From Laguncularia racemosa (taxonomy: Eukaryota; Streptophyta; Magnoliopsida; Myrtales; Combretaceae), in assembly GCA_037954665.1 (NCBI GenBank), contig JBBMOL010000232.1:917722-981721 (forward strand): DNA of 64,000 bases. Direction: 5' to 3'. The notes beneath the pieces were generated by a model that was given only the letters and a program-made list of their open reading frames with translations, was not told the DNA's origin and ran no database searches. Shown here in pieces: positions 9,757 through 19,725 of the stretch. The first letter of the stretch is position 1. The number at the start of each line of letters is the position of its first letter. A program made the position numbers and the translations under genes.

Positions 9757-10009
9757 TAAAAAAAAAAAAAAAACAAGTTTTGTTTTGCATTAGTTTTGGT
9801 TTGTTTTAGTTTAGTTTAGTTTGTTTTGATTTTAGTGTAGTTTTGAACTCTTTGGATCGGCTGCAGCAAGGATAAATATCATTAGATGACACTTTCCAGA
9901 GCTTAAAGGGAGCACTCCAATACTAGGGAAGTACCAATTTTTTCCTCTCTCTTATTCTCTAATGTCCTTTGTGTTGTTAATTCCTCTTCAATTGTGCTGA
10001 TTAGGAACA

Positions 10010-10052
10010 GTGAGGACAATGTTCAAGCTAGTGTAGGGGAGAGGATAATAAA
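10010..10052 (+). promoter_or_regulatory. A1 internal second purine tract
   Basis: GAGGACAATG, then AGTGTAGGGGAGAGG at about 10036-10050, resembles the true polypurine tract (AAGTGTGGGGGAATT) placed about 1 kb further on. A2 has the same arrangement near 49690 (minus strand). It could be a second plus-strand primer or a decayed tract. This is inferred from similarity only. Confidence 0.45.
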
Positions 10053-10437
10053 ATATAGAGAATAGAGAACTAACTTATACTCTGAATGTTTGTCCTTAAG
10101 CAATTTTAAGCCAAATGTTTTCAAAATTATCATGAATCTAGAGATTGTACTAAATGTTGTAATAAGCATCTACAAAATGTGAAATTGACTTGTTCAAATG
10201 CCTTACTCACCCACTGCTGTGATTAGAATACATGGTTAAAATTAAGTAGTGAAATCTTTAAGAAACAAATTTACCTTGTATTTAGCTTTAGAATTGGAAG
10301 TCTAAGAGTAAGTCGAGTCCCTAAAGTAAAAAAAAAAACAAGTTTACTTCTAGGTTATATAGCTACTGTATACTTTTGAAGTTGTTTGTAAACAATCATA
10401 ACACTTAGTGAAAAAAAAAAAAAAGAATCAAACATAA

Positions 10438-10600
10438 GCCATTACTCCAATATTCAACTATTGAGTTAAGAGTATTCAAACTTGAATGTTAGAGTGAGGA
10501 AGAGTCCGTAGGGGTATCTCAAAACCCGGTCACTTGAGTGATGAGCTCGGGATGTTGCCGACTCAATGAACTCAACTAAACGATAAGGGCGAAAAAGGCA
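10438..10600 (+). promoter_or_regulatory. Conserved non-coding block in A1 3' region
   Basis: Spaced matches to A2 (reverse complement of about 49010-49165) include ATTACTCCAAT, GAGTTAAGAGTAT, AAACTTGAATG, TAGAGTGAGG, GGTCACTTG-GTGATGAGC and CGATAAGGGCG. A1 and A2 have unrelated LTRs, so conservation here is notable. The centre can form a short stem, TCACT-TG-AGTGA in A1. Confidence 0.6.
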
Positions 10601-11076
10601 AAAGTTCATGAAAAGAAGCGAGAAAAAAAACCCGTCAAAACAAATGCTTGAATAAATCAAAAGAACATGAATAAAAAACATTCATTGAATAAAACAAAGA
10701 TGTACAAAAGGGAGAATATCTAGCAAAGAGCTTATACCATATGCTTTCACTTTATACTGCAAGGATATATGCTTGTTTAATATCCAATGAAGTTTAATTG
10801 GGTGTTTTTCCTTAGTGGATTAAGTATTTACTTTTGGAAAAAAAAATTTCTTTTGCTAAACATGAGGATTAAAGTTTGTTTTGTTTAGATTAGCTATTGA
10901 ATTTTGTCCATAGAAATTTTTGATCACAGGAAACCAATTGGGTTGAAGTAGTAGACATTAAAATACAAGTCATGAATTACAAATAATAGATGCTTGGAAT
11001 GATGAAAAGAAAGTTTGTATAATCTATGATAGATTTCTCAATTGATTTGATGCAATTGCTTGGGGGACAAGCAAGA

Positions 11077-11095
11077 GTTTAAGTGTGGGGGAATT
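11077..11095 (+). promoter_or_regulatory. A1 polypurine tract
   Basis: GTTTAAGTGTGGGGGAATT directly abuts the 3' LTR start. It is the expected primer for plus-strand DNA synthesis. Confidence 0.9.
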
Positions 11096-12744
11096 TGATA
11101 GAGCCATTTTATACTCAATCTTTATAGTATAAATTGTGTTAAATTATTATTGATTTTATAGAAATCATAAGGAAAATGGTACTTTAATTCCATCATCGTG
11201 ATAAATCAGGTTAAATGGGAGTTAAGGATGCTAATTCAAGTATTTTAGAGAAGTCCATCTACAACTTGGATCAAGATAAGGAATTACACCACCGGAGGAA
11301 GCACGGTTTGCGGCACGGCCAAGGTTCAAACCGTGTTACACACTCGATAAGAAGGCAAAAATGAGGACTTTGAACAGAGAGAGACATGGCTTAAGGCACG
11401 GCCGTAGTGGAACCCGTGGGAGAAACCGTGTTGAAGCCGTGGTGGAAGCAGGACCAAGGAGAAGAAAGTGATGGAACATCAACCAGATGAAGGCACGGCT
11501 TGAAATCTAGCCGTGGGTGTAACCGTGGTACACACTGGACACGGATGAAGACTTGAAGATTATGCACGGATAAAAGGCACGGCTTGAAATCTGGCCGTGT
11601 GTCTAAACCGTGGTTCACACTGGGTGCGGATGAAGACTTGAAGAATATGCACAAGGATGGCACGGCTTGATCCACGGCCGTGTGTTTGAGGCGTGCCAGG
11701 CAGACGAATCTTCACTTCTCGAAATCTACTTGGAAAAGGAAAGATATTTTCTATCTTGCTAGCAAAAGATCACATGCTATCTATCTAATAGTATAAATAG
11801 AGCCAACCCTAGAGGGTTAGGAGAAAAATCTTTTTTGAACTTTTGATCTTGGAATCTTGGATCTTGAAGAAGGAAACACGGAGGCAGAGCAAGCAACCGG
11901 GTTCATTATGTTTTCTATCTTTATTTTCGTTTTATTGATGAACATAAGTAGCTAAGCTACATTTCTAGCCAAAGGGTCATAGATGTTTAAATTCTCCACG
12001 AATTGTGAGGTCTAATTGACTTGTATTTATTCTATTCTTTGCTTTCGGGTATTCATATATCTTCTGATCGTTTTGTCATTTTTTATCTTTGTTGATTGGT
12101 ATGAATAGAGCTCTTCTACTCAATTAGCAAATTAAATTTTATTGTCAACTAGCACGTCAAATCCGTAATTGTTTGATTGTTTCTAGTCTTAGGACGCAAT
12201 AACATGTTTGGTTATGAAAGAGATGATCAAATTCATGTTATGGAGGGGTGTGATCATGTTTAAATAGGTTTATCTTATAATCTACTGGCATGAATTGGTG
12301 GTCTCTCTAGATCTTAATGCTATTGATTTGATAAATCCTAAGCGCTTGTTTAAGGGTTGTTTAATCAATAAGAGAAATAAATTTAAAGCGCTTGTCGGAG
12401 GTTATCGAGGAAATAAGGAGAGATAGGTTGTTAGAGCTTGTTAATAACCATAAAAACCCAAATTTTTCTAGAACTAAGAATAGAAAACATTTGCATCGAT
12501 GATCAATTCCCAGAATTAAACTATCTTGATTCCTTTGGCTAGGCTTTTACCAATATCTGATTTTCTTACCTTGTTTTACTTTATTTGATTCACAAACAAA
12601 ACCCCCCCATTTTCTTTTTCTTACTGTTCTCTTTGAATAGAAATATCTTTACCAATCCCTGTGGATTCGACCCTACTCACCACTATATGCAAATCATATA
12701 ATTGTCAGGAGTAGGTTTTATTTTGTTGGATTTGACACCCATCA
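11096..12744 (+). repeat. A1 3' LTR
   Basis: 1649 bases, same termini as the 5' LTR, with its own 83-base repeat (about 11486-11690), TATA box (11792-11800) and C-rich tract. Differences from the 5' LTR are sparse single-base changes and short indels, so A1 is fairly young. A proper age needs an alignment. Confidence 0.95.
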
Positions 12745-12859
12745 CATTCCTATAGCCCAAGAAGAAGCAGAGCTAGAGGTGGGTTTGAGGCAGGAAGAAA
12801 GAGAAGCCAAATAACACCCAGATGCGCATTGCACCCCTCCAACAATTATTCAGACAAGC

Positions 12860-13122
12860 AAACTACCATTTAAAAGCAAAGATAGCGATGATACGTTAGC
12901 AATGGAGCCCAACCCCTCGCACGTCCAACAGCATCCAGCTCTCAATATTGGTTCTAATATCCTATTGTAGCTCCAGGTCCCGCTCAAGGATAGGGAACAA
13001 TTGTTAAATAATTTTTATTGAGACCTTCTTACATAATTCAATAAATTACAGTTTGTCTTACTTATAAATATCTGCTTTCATTTTACTTCACCCAGATCTC
13101 CTACCATCGAACATCAAGGACT
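12860..13122 (+). other. Candidate intron or spacer between protease and RT of T1
   Basis: An AT-rich stretch with stops in all frames, conserved in T2 (about 28440-28690) and T3 (about 38200-38430). It includes CCTATTG-TAGCTC, TTGTCTTACTTAT, a pyrimidine-rich run and a terminal TTTCGCG(C/T)AGGTA. The end looks like a 3' splice site (CAG in T2 and T3, TAG in T1). Ogre elements are known to have an intron between protease and RT, and this may be its counterpart. The donor is not clear to me. Confidence 0.4.
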
Positions 13123-13261
13123 TTCGCGTAGGTAGAAAATAAAAACGCTGATATCGTTTCCAACGCTTTCTAGGTCAGTTGTTGGAGGCAATACCTTAAC
13201 CAAGAAATAATACAAGAAAATTGGCAAAAACATGAACAAAGCGGAATTTCAATTGACGAGC

Positions 13262-13607
13262 CAGTGGGGATAGTAAATCTGGGAAGTGTTGAAAAAACTT
13301 AAAAACCTCAGGATTGGAACCAGTTTAAATGCCGAGCAAAAACGTGATATGACCGAGCTATTAACTGAATATGCAAATGTGTTGGCCTGGTCATTTTGGC
13401 GACATGCCAGGATTAGGCCAATCAATAGTAGTTCACAGGCTTCCCACGAGGGAAGATGTCAAACCTAAAAAATAGAAATTGAGAAGATTTAGGCCTGACA
13501 TCTTACTAAAGATTAAAGAGGAAGTCAAGAAACTATTAGAAGTAGGGTTCATCGAAGTATTCGACTACCTAGACTGGGTAGCAAATTTAGTCCCCGTTTT
13601 GAAAAAA
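13262..13607 (+). pseudogene. pol: T1 reverse transcriptase, N-terminal fragment
   Basis: A frame open from 13286 reads LKNLRIGTSLNAEQK and LLTEYANVLAWSF. A shift follows. Homology then continues in another frame through a GDMPG-like motif and a TAG at 13473-13475, to RRFRPDILLKIKEEVKKLLEVGFIEV and WVANLVPVLKK. These are the start of the Tat-type RT palm. The gene is cut at 13607 by T2. Its continuation is found at about 45503-45585 and 59275 onward. Confidence 0.8.
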
Positions 13608-13751
13608 TGTAAACACCCCATTTTTGCCCTAAGAATCAAAATAGGTAATTTCCAATTTTTCCATATTTTTCCCTAATTTAACAATAATAAGGGTTAAGTG
13701 ATTTTTACAAATTTTGAAATTTCAAAAAATACAAAAAATTAAAAAAAAAAT

Positions 13752-13932
13752 CGCATTGCATAAATGCAATTTGCGAAATAAATAAAATCGCGAAAGTGGG
13801 CTAGCTCAGCTGGTTCGAACCATGGTCAGGTGCGCGGCAAATGGGTGCGAGGTCAGGGGTTCGAACACGGGGAAGCGAATCCGCGTTTTGCGAATTTTTC
13901 TTTACCTAGGACACGTGGCAGCATCTGATTGG
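13752..13932 (+). promoter_or_regulatory. T2 LTR promoter module: palindrome, tRNA-like A/B boxes, G-box, CCAAT
   Basis: In order: an imperfect palindrome around TTGCATAAATGCAA (13752-13775); TAGCTCAGCTGG (13802-13813), a match to the tRNA A-box; GGTTCGAACAC (13858-13868), a near match to the B-box, 44 bases further on; the G-box core CACGTGG (13912-13918); and GATTGG (13927-13932), an inverted CCAAT. No cloverleaf can be completed, so this is tRNA-like and not a tRNA gene. All parts recur in T3's 3' LTR. An internal RNA polymerase III promoter is an inference. Confidence 0.6.
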
Positions 13933-14074
13933 CTAGAACGAACGCACGCGCCCGAGTGCGTGATCGTCTTCAACCTCTGTCCGATTTCGCGGTGGGAGAT
14001 TGGTTTGTTTAACCGCAAATCCGATTTGCTTCGATCGGTGGAAATCCGAGCTTATCCAGCTCGATTTCAAATGC

Positions 14075-14085
14075 CTATAAATAGA
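14075..14085 (+). promoter_or_regulatory. TATA box of T2 5' LTR
   Basis: CTATAAATAGA, about 145 bases after the CCAAT box. The same string is at the same place in both T3 LTRs (33025 and 43958). Confidence 0.8.
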
Positions 14086-14370
14086 GGATGAAGTGCAAAA
14101 GCAAAAAATCACGGATCAAAAGTGAGAAAAAAAGGAGAGAATCGAAGTTTCGTCGGAGTTGTTCAAGACGACGACCAACGATCAAGTGTTGGGCAGCCAC
14201 CAAGTGGCGTTTTTTAAGCAAACCACCACCACAGTTGAGTTCCTCACCCCGAGAACCTAGGAATCGACACCTCAACCGCTGCAAAAGGCCGTTGGAACCG
14301 TCAATGAGCACTCCCAGCCGCTGCATCCGATCGACTCGATTTGACCCAACCCGTGCACCCACTCGAGTCT

Positions 14371-15050
14371 AGGTAAGTCGGATTTTTCGATTTTTTTCTT
14401 TAATATTTTTATTTATTTATTTATTTGGTTAATTTTATTTCGAATTAATTTATTTACTTATTTGTTATGTATATTTCAATAATAGAAAAAATGTTAAGAA
14501 TTAGATTTTTTAGGATTTAATGATATAAAAATAAAAATATAATTATAATAATAATAATAAAAATGTAGAAAATTTATAAAGAAAAATAATAAAAATATTT
14601 TTAAAAATAATAATAATTTAGATTTTAAAATAGGGTAGATAAAAATCTATGAGAAAATTTTCCAATAAAAATAAAAATTAAGAAATTATGAAAAATAATA
14701 AAAACTAATAAAAATTAATAAAAAATTATAAAAAATTTATGAAATTATAAAAAATTAATTAAAAAATCAATAAAAATTTATAATAGTAGAAATGAGTTGA
14801 AAAATAGAAAGATGAGTTTTATCACTTAGAAAATCATTTTCTCAAATAAATCCAAAATTGATGTTTTTCCTTAAAACTATTATTTTCAAAAGAATCAAAA
14901 TTATTAAGTTTAGGCTTATATTTTTTTACAAAATCCTAAAATAGTAAAAAACATAAATCAAAAGAGATTTCACAATTAAAAATTTACAAACACACTTAAT
15001 GTTTTTCAGCCAAAGCGAACTACAGACTTATTTGATCTTGAATAGCAGGT
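14371..15050 (+). other. Candidate intron within the T2 5' LTR
   Basis: A perfect donor, AG|GTAAGTC at 14371-14379, opens a very AT-rich, stop-rich stretch. It ends with GAATAGCAG|GTACG (CAG ends at 15048), preceded by T-rich sequence. Both ends recur in related LTRs: donor at 44282 (T3), acceptor near 32186 (T2 3' LTR) and 33980 (T3). The layout fits a leader intron of about 676 bases. No transcript evidence is available here. Confidence 0.45.
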
Positions 15051-15471
15051 ACGTAGGCACCCATTCGGGGCAACCCTAAAAAGGAATAAAAATCATTTTC
15101 CTAGCATAATCCACTCAAAAAAATAAGACAATAAAAATAAAATAAAAGCATTTCTAGTAATAAGGTTAAGATTTTAGGAGATTAGGTGGTAACCTTAGGG
15201 TTTTAATAGGTTAGCCTCCGAACATAGAAACTCTAGTTTTCCCCTTTCCTCTTTTCACAAAAACAAGAAGAGGAAATCACGACGACTAGTGGTCTAAATT
15301 AGGATTAATCTTCAATTAATCCCAATTTAATTTTTCCCAACCACAGTTGGGTGGCAACTCCAAAACTAAACAAAATTCCTAACTCAAGTCAAGGATCTAT
15401 ATTAGATGAGCATAGGGTCTAGTCTAGATCGGATTAGGATTGGGAAATAAAAAAATTAGACTCGACAGGAT

Positions 15472-15489
15472 AGCGACTCCATAGGGACC
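15472..15489 (+). promoter_or_regulatory. T2 primer-binding site
   Basis: AGCGACTCCATAGGGACC, four bases after the LTR. T3 has TCGACTCCGCGGGGGACT at the same position (34395-34412). Both resemble the GCGACTCC-containing primer site of Tat-type elements, slightly decayed. Confidence 0.7.
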
Positions 15490-17480
15490 TCATTCTAGTA
15501 GGGCTAGCTGCTTGAATCTCCTTAAATTGCTCCTTTTTAAGAAATGTCTTTTGATAATTGTTCTGTTGCTAACTTTTCAGGAATTAGTTAAATTTTATGA
15601 TTTGGTTCTTTTTTACTTTTAGGTTTGCATGCAACATTTGTGGAAAAGATCGATCAAACCCGGGGAAATCTTAGGACCCTAAAACAGGGGGCCTTTGTAG
15701 GTTTCGGGCGAATGATGTAATCACCGTTTGGGACGATTACTACCCCAAACCCAAAAGTTCGATTGGCCTTGGTCCATTTCTCCCAAAGAATGCGGGAGGC
15801 CATGGGCCCCCCCTTTGGGGATATTTTTTAAACCAAACCTATTTCCCCTACAAAATGTAAAGGGTTGACAATTGACAATAAAGTAATATTTGTTGTTTTT
15901 TTAATGGAGTTCAACCCTATTTTTTTTTAAAAATTTTAAATCATAGTTCTGGTTGTAATTTGGGAAATTTTTCCCTGTTGTAATAGAGGGGTAGTACCGC
16001 AGTTGATCGCCCCCCCCCCCAAAAAGACCCGATTTGTAAAAAACCCTTTGGACCCAAAGTTGGTGCGGGACCACTGGTTCCCCTTTTAAAAATCCAGGGG
16101 AGCAACCCCTTCATCCACAAAAATAGGGCCCAACCTCTCACAAACCCCAAAAAGGAGGTGAACTTGCCCGGGGGAGGGGCCAAAGCCCATTTGGGGGAAA
16201 AAGAGTCCGAGTTTTTCTTCTTTTGGGGCCAAACTTTGAAACCCCCCTACCCTGGAAGAGTACCCCCCGCGCAAAAGGGGCTCCAGCACTAACCCAAACA
16301 AGTCAAAGTGCCAAAACTCGAGGTGGGGCCCAGGGGTTTTTTTCAGCAAATTCCGGGGAAACCCGCAAACAACAGTCAAAAAGGCCTTAGCAGACGAAAA
16401 GGATACTCCCATACGGATGGACAAATTGGAAGCCTGGTTCTTTGGGGCAAAGAAGAAATGGGGATAGGAAAGACATATTGTGTGGGGACCCCAAGACTTA
16501 TCGACAGAGAAGGGTGGAACGTTTAAATCTTGACAGCTTTTGCCACCATACTTTTCCCCACCGGGAACTTTCAAAGTCCATTTCCCCAGGTTGCGGGGGG
16601 TGGTGCCCCAAATTCCTAAGGAAAAACTTAAAATCTTGGCTCTTTTGGGCTGCCCGATCCAGAATTTAAAAATTTTATCAAAAAAAAAAGGGGTATGGGA
16701 CCCCCCTCAAGTATCAATTTTTATGCGAAAAGGTTCTAACCCCAAATTTTTGGGGCTAAAATGGCCCGGAAATTTGTTGGCTCAAAATTTGGATCCGGGG
16801 AAAAAAGCATAGAAAAATAAAGCTACCGGCCCCTTTAAACCAGCCATGTTGGGTAAAAGTTTTAAAGAAGCTTCATGCCAAAGATATTCTGGGGAAAAAC
16901 CCCGGGGGGAGTTGTGCAAAAAAATTTTTTTAAAACCCTCAAAAAATTTAAAGGGCGTCCCCTGATCGGAAACAGTGTTTTTTGGGGTACCCACCCCCCC
17001 CAAATTTGTGGCCCCCCAGTTCGGTATTTTTTTAAGACATTTTTTTTCGGCCCCCCAAAAGCGGTCCTTTGACCCCCCAAGATCCGAATTCCTGGTGGCG
17101 AAAAGTTTGGTTAAATTTTGGGGAGGTTAAGCACTTTGGAAGCCCCGAATTAAAAAGCCCGTGTAGCCCTTAGGGGTTGGTGGCGAAGGGGGAAAGCACG
17201 AGCCACCGGGTTGGGAAATTGCCACTGAAAAAGGGGAAAAAAACATAGGGTCCCGATGCCAACCCAACCGAGGCCAGACAAAGAAAAAATCCGGAGAAAG
17301 AAATAAACCTAGAGCAGGTAAAAGGCCCGGGGGAAAATTCTATTTTAAAGCTGCAGATTTTAAGAAAGACTTTTGGGGAAAAGGACATTAAAAAACCGCC
17401 CAAAAGGGAAAAAAAAAGCTTTGGGAAAAAAAATTTTAAGAAAACCCCCAAAAGCTAGATTTTGAAGAACTAGAACCCGT
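15490..17480 (+). pseudogene. T2 leader and ORF1 (DUF7745-like), heavily degraded
   Basis: A leader of about 140 bases is followed by a possible start at ATG 15629. Words shared with T3 (34550-34770) include AGAATGCGGGAGGCCAT and GGTTGACAATTGAC. Words shared with T1 ORF1 lie at 16840-17010 (AGCCATGTTGGGTAAAAG against T1 CAGCCATAATTGGGTAGAAG). The sequence is full of G, C, A and T runs, and no frame survives for more than about 160 codons. The short ORFs that remain are random. It is part of T2 by position and by these matches. Function unknown, as for T1 ORF1. Confidence 0.5.
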
Positions 17481-17759
17481 AAAATAAAAGGGGGGGCCTG
17501 ATTTCAACAACAAAAAAACCAAGAGAGCTGGGAAAAAATTTATCATTATCCCCTTTTATTTTTTTTTTTTAAGTACCCAAATTTCCAAAAATTTTAAAAA
17601 AAAAAAAAAAAAGTTTCAATTTTAAACATCGTAAATAAAATTGTCGCCCTTTTATTTTTAGAAACCACGGACACTTTGAAACACTTTTAAAAAAATTAAA
17701 AAAAAAAAGGGGAAAAAAGGGCCCCCAGGAAATCAAATACCCCCTAAAAAAAACCAAAA

Positions 17760-18409
17760 CCCCCCCGAAGCCCAATTTGCACACGCTCAAGAAAAAAAAA
17801 GGCAAACAGTGGCGACAATTGAAACAACGCAAGTGTGGCGCCTCAGACCCGGGGTCGCCCCTTAGAACAAAGGCCAATATTTTTGGGTCCAGGTCCACCT
17901 CCACTGAAACCCATGGGGCCCCCTTTGCACCCCCCCAACCAACCCAAGAAGGCTTTTAGGGCCCCGGGAAAAGGGGGGAAGGAAAGTGGGGAAACCCCCA
18001 AAAATATGAAGAAATCAATTTCCCCCCCCAAACCCGGGGGCCTTTTTGGTAGAAAAGGGACCCCCCCGGGTCCAACCCCCTTTGATGACCTGAAGAAAAG
18101 ATGGAGGAGAGATAGAAAAAAGAAAGGAGAAAAGACTTTCCAACAGCTCCACGACAAAATGTAAAAAAATTGAGGGTCCTAAGGGGTTTAAAACAAGCTG
18201 GAATCCCAATCGGCCCCAAAAGGGGAAGAGGTGTCCCCCGACAAATTTAAAACCCCGGGAAAATTTGGGAAAAATTGAGGGGGCTTTGGGGGCCCCAAAA
18301 TCATACTAGGCTTTTATGCCCGAAAGATGAGCAAAAAAAGTCAGTCGCCCCAAATTAGATTTCCCGACCTTTTCCCAAAACAAAACCCCACGGGTTTTGC
18401 TTTTGGGCT

Positions 18410-18460
<51 letters not shown>

Positions 18461-19725
18461 CCACCTTTGGGCTTCAAAAATGGGAAAAAATTTGGGGGAA
18501 AAGGGTAGCTGGGGGTTTTTAAAAGACCAATAGAAGTTCAATAAATTTAAAATTTTCCCCAAACCCCCGTGGGTTGATCTGGGGAGTCTCCAAAAAAGAA
18601 AACACTGACCCTTTTTAAAAGGGATGCTTTTCCTGGAGAGCTCAACCCCCCCGGTGAAAACCCCCCCAAAATTTAAGAAGGAGTTAATCCCTATTTGAAA
18701 ACCCCCCCACAAGACCCACTTCCCCCATCTGGTAAAGGGCCCGAAAAACCCCAAAATTTTCAAAGGGTAGTTTCAGGTTTCCAAATTTGAAAGTGCCATC
18801 ACCATCGGCAACCCAAGAAGGTTTTCCCCCCCGGGGGACCCAACAAAAAAACCCTTTTGGGGGGTTTAAAAGAACCCAAAAAGTTCCCCCCACAAAGGTC
18901 CCTCGGGGAAGGTAAAAAGGCCAAACTCGGTGACTTTTTAACCAGGGAGTAAACCCCCCCCCACACTCCACGGAAAAAAATTGGCCCCCCACTAAAGGTC
19001 CCAAAAACAGTTCACTCCAATTCCGACCCCGCCCGTAGGCTTTGCTCGGGGTTTGGGGGGGGGCAACTTGTCAGCTTTGAAAACCCCAAAATTCGGGACA
19101 AGCCCCGAAAAAACGACCGAAAATCAAATTGACCCACCATATTTGGGGAAGGGGGCATTCTACAGACAGTTGGAGGCTTTTCCCGGGACAAAAACCCAAA
19201 AACTTAATCAACGTGGAATTGAAAACTAGATTTTTTTTTAAAACCCCAGCACCCAAGTAAAAACCCAAAACCCCCGGGCCCCCCAAACAAAACCCCCTCC
19301 CCAAACCCTGAAACACTTTTGGGGGTTAACTCCCAAAAAAGCCCAAAGGAAAAGGGGGGCCCCCCAAAACCAAAAAAGGGAGTCTCGTCAAATTCCAAAA
19401 AAAACCCCAAAGTCACATATCCAAAAAAAAGGGTTTTTTCGGAGCCCCCAAAAAAATCGGCAAATTTGGGAAAATCACTGGGAGATTTGGGTTTCTTGGT
19501 GAACCCATTTTAAACCCCCCATGTAATGGGGCCTAGGGAGTGAAACAAGATAAAACAGCAAATAAGTTCCGCACAAAATCACCATGGGCCCTTTCTTACA
19601 GCCCTCGAGCCCCATAGGAAACCCTCTTAAAAGTGCTTAAAAACAGTTTAAGGTCCCAGAAGGCATCGCACAAGACAAAATAAGTAAATGGGCGGATTCA
19701 TTTCACAATGGACCAAAAACCTTTC
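17760..19725 (+). pseudogene. gag: T2 gag, degraded, cut by C1
   Basis: Aligned by eye with T1 gag from 1075: CCCAATTTGCACACGCTCAAGA, then GCAAACAGTGGCGACAA, and AACCAACCCAAGAAGG for T1's AGCCGACTCAAGAAG. Late gag words are GAGCCCCATAGGAAACC and CAGAAGGCATCGC near 19600-19670, matching T1 2025-2090. The start ATG is lost in an A run. The differences are mostly bases replaced by copies of their neighbours. A pure A46 tract lies at 18413-18458. The gene is broken at 19725 by C1 and continues at 27719. Confidence 0.65.
18413..18458 (+). repeat. Pure A46 tract inside T2 gag
   Basis: 46 consecutive A where T3 has a single A at the matching point (ctggtacgccc near 36008). No target duplication or transposon body flanks it. 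Confidence 0.9.

Larger units (their letters stand above)
9698..11076 (+). other. A1 3' non-coding region
   Basis: About 1.4 kb between the pol stop and the polypurine tract with no credible ORF. It holds a hairpin (9739-9756), an A14 run just after it, an internal purine-rich tract (about 10036-10050), and a block at about 10438-10600 that is conserved in A2 (reverse strand, about 49010-49165). The remainder is AT-rich and unremarkable. Confidence 0.8.
2680..12744 (+). mobile_element. Athila-type Ty3 retrotransposon A1, complete with both LTRs
   Basis: Two near-identical direct repeats (2680-4315 and 11096-12744) begin with TGATAGAGCC and end with ACACCCATCA. Immediately inside the 5' LTR is a primer site, TGGCGCCGTTGCGGGGGA, matching the tRNA-Asp type used by Athila elements with one mismatch. 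Immediately before the 3' LTR is a purine tract. Flanking pentamers are CATTA (2675-2679) and CATTC (12745-12749), a 4/5 match for a target duplication. Between them lie gag, protease, RT-RNase H and integrase in Ty3 order. The element interrupts the protease-to-RT region of T1. This is the least damaged element of the window. Confidence 0.95.
12745..13607 (+). mobile_element. T1 segment 2 (protease-RT linker and RT N-terminus)
   Basis: Picks up T1 exactly where A1 interrupted it. The first bases match T2 at about 28290 and T3 at about 38070 (TTCCTATAGCCCAAGAAGAAGC region). It ends inside RT at 13607, where the LTR of T2 begins. The stretch 12760-13262 is a linker with no sustained ORF, described separately as an intron candidate. 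Confidence 0.85.
13608..15467 (+). repeat. T2 5' LTR
   Basis: Begins TGTAAACACCCC and ends ACTCGACA, directly before the primer site. It is 1860 bases long. It shares start, promoter module and end with the LTRs of T3 and T1, but its promoter region is a distinct variant from T3's. The first half up to the TATA box (14075) would be U3. The part from 14373 to 15048 is extremely AT-rich. Confidence 0.9.

Noticed and set aside
13795..13880. A possible tRNA gene in the T2 LTR
   Set aside because: A- and B-box words are good, but the acceptor, anticodon and T stems cannot be paired into a cloverleaf. Treated as tRNA-like promoter only.
14088..14372. 94-codon Arg/Ser-rich ORF in the T2 LTR
   Set aside because: Its ATG is only a few bases from the TATA box, so it would lie before the expected transcript start. 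The opposite strand is open as well, and related LTRs do not keep it.
15941..19513. Many medium ORFs on both strands
   Set aside because: They are products of G, C, A and T runs in a degraded block (poly-Phe, Gly, Lys, Pro translations), overlap each other on both strands, and have no homology to element proteins.
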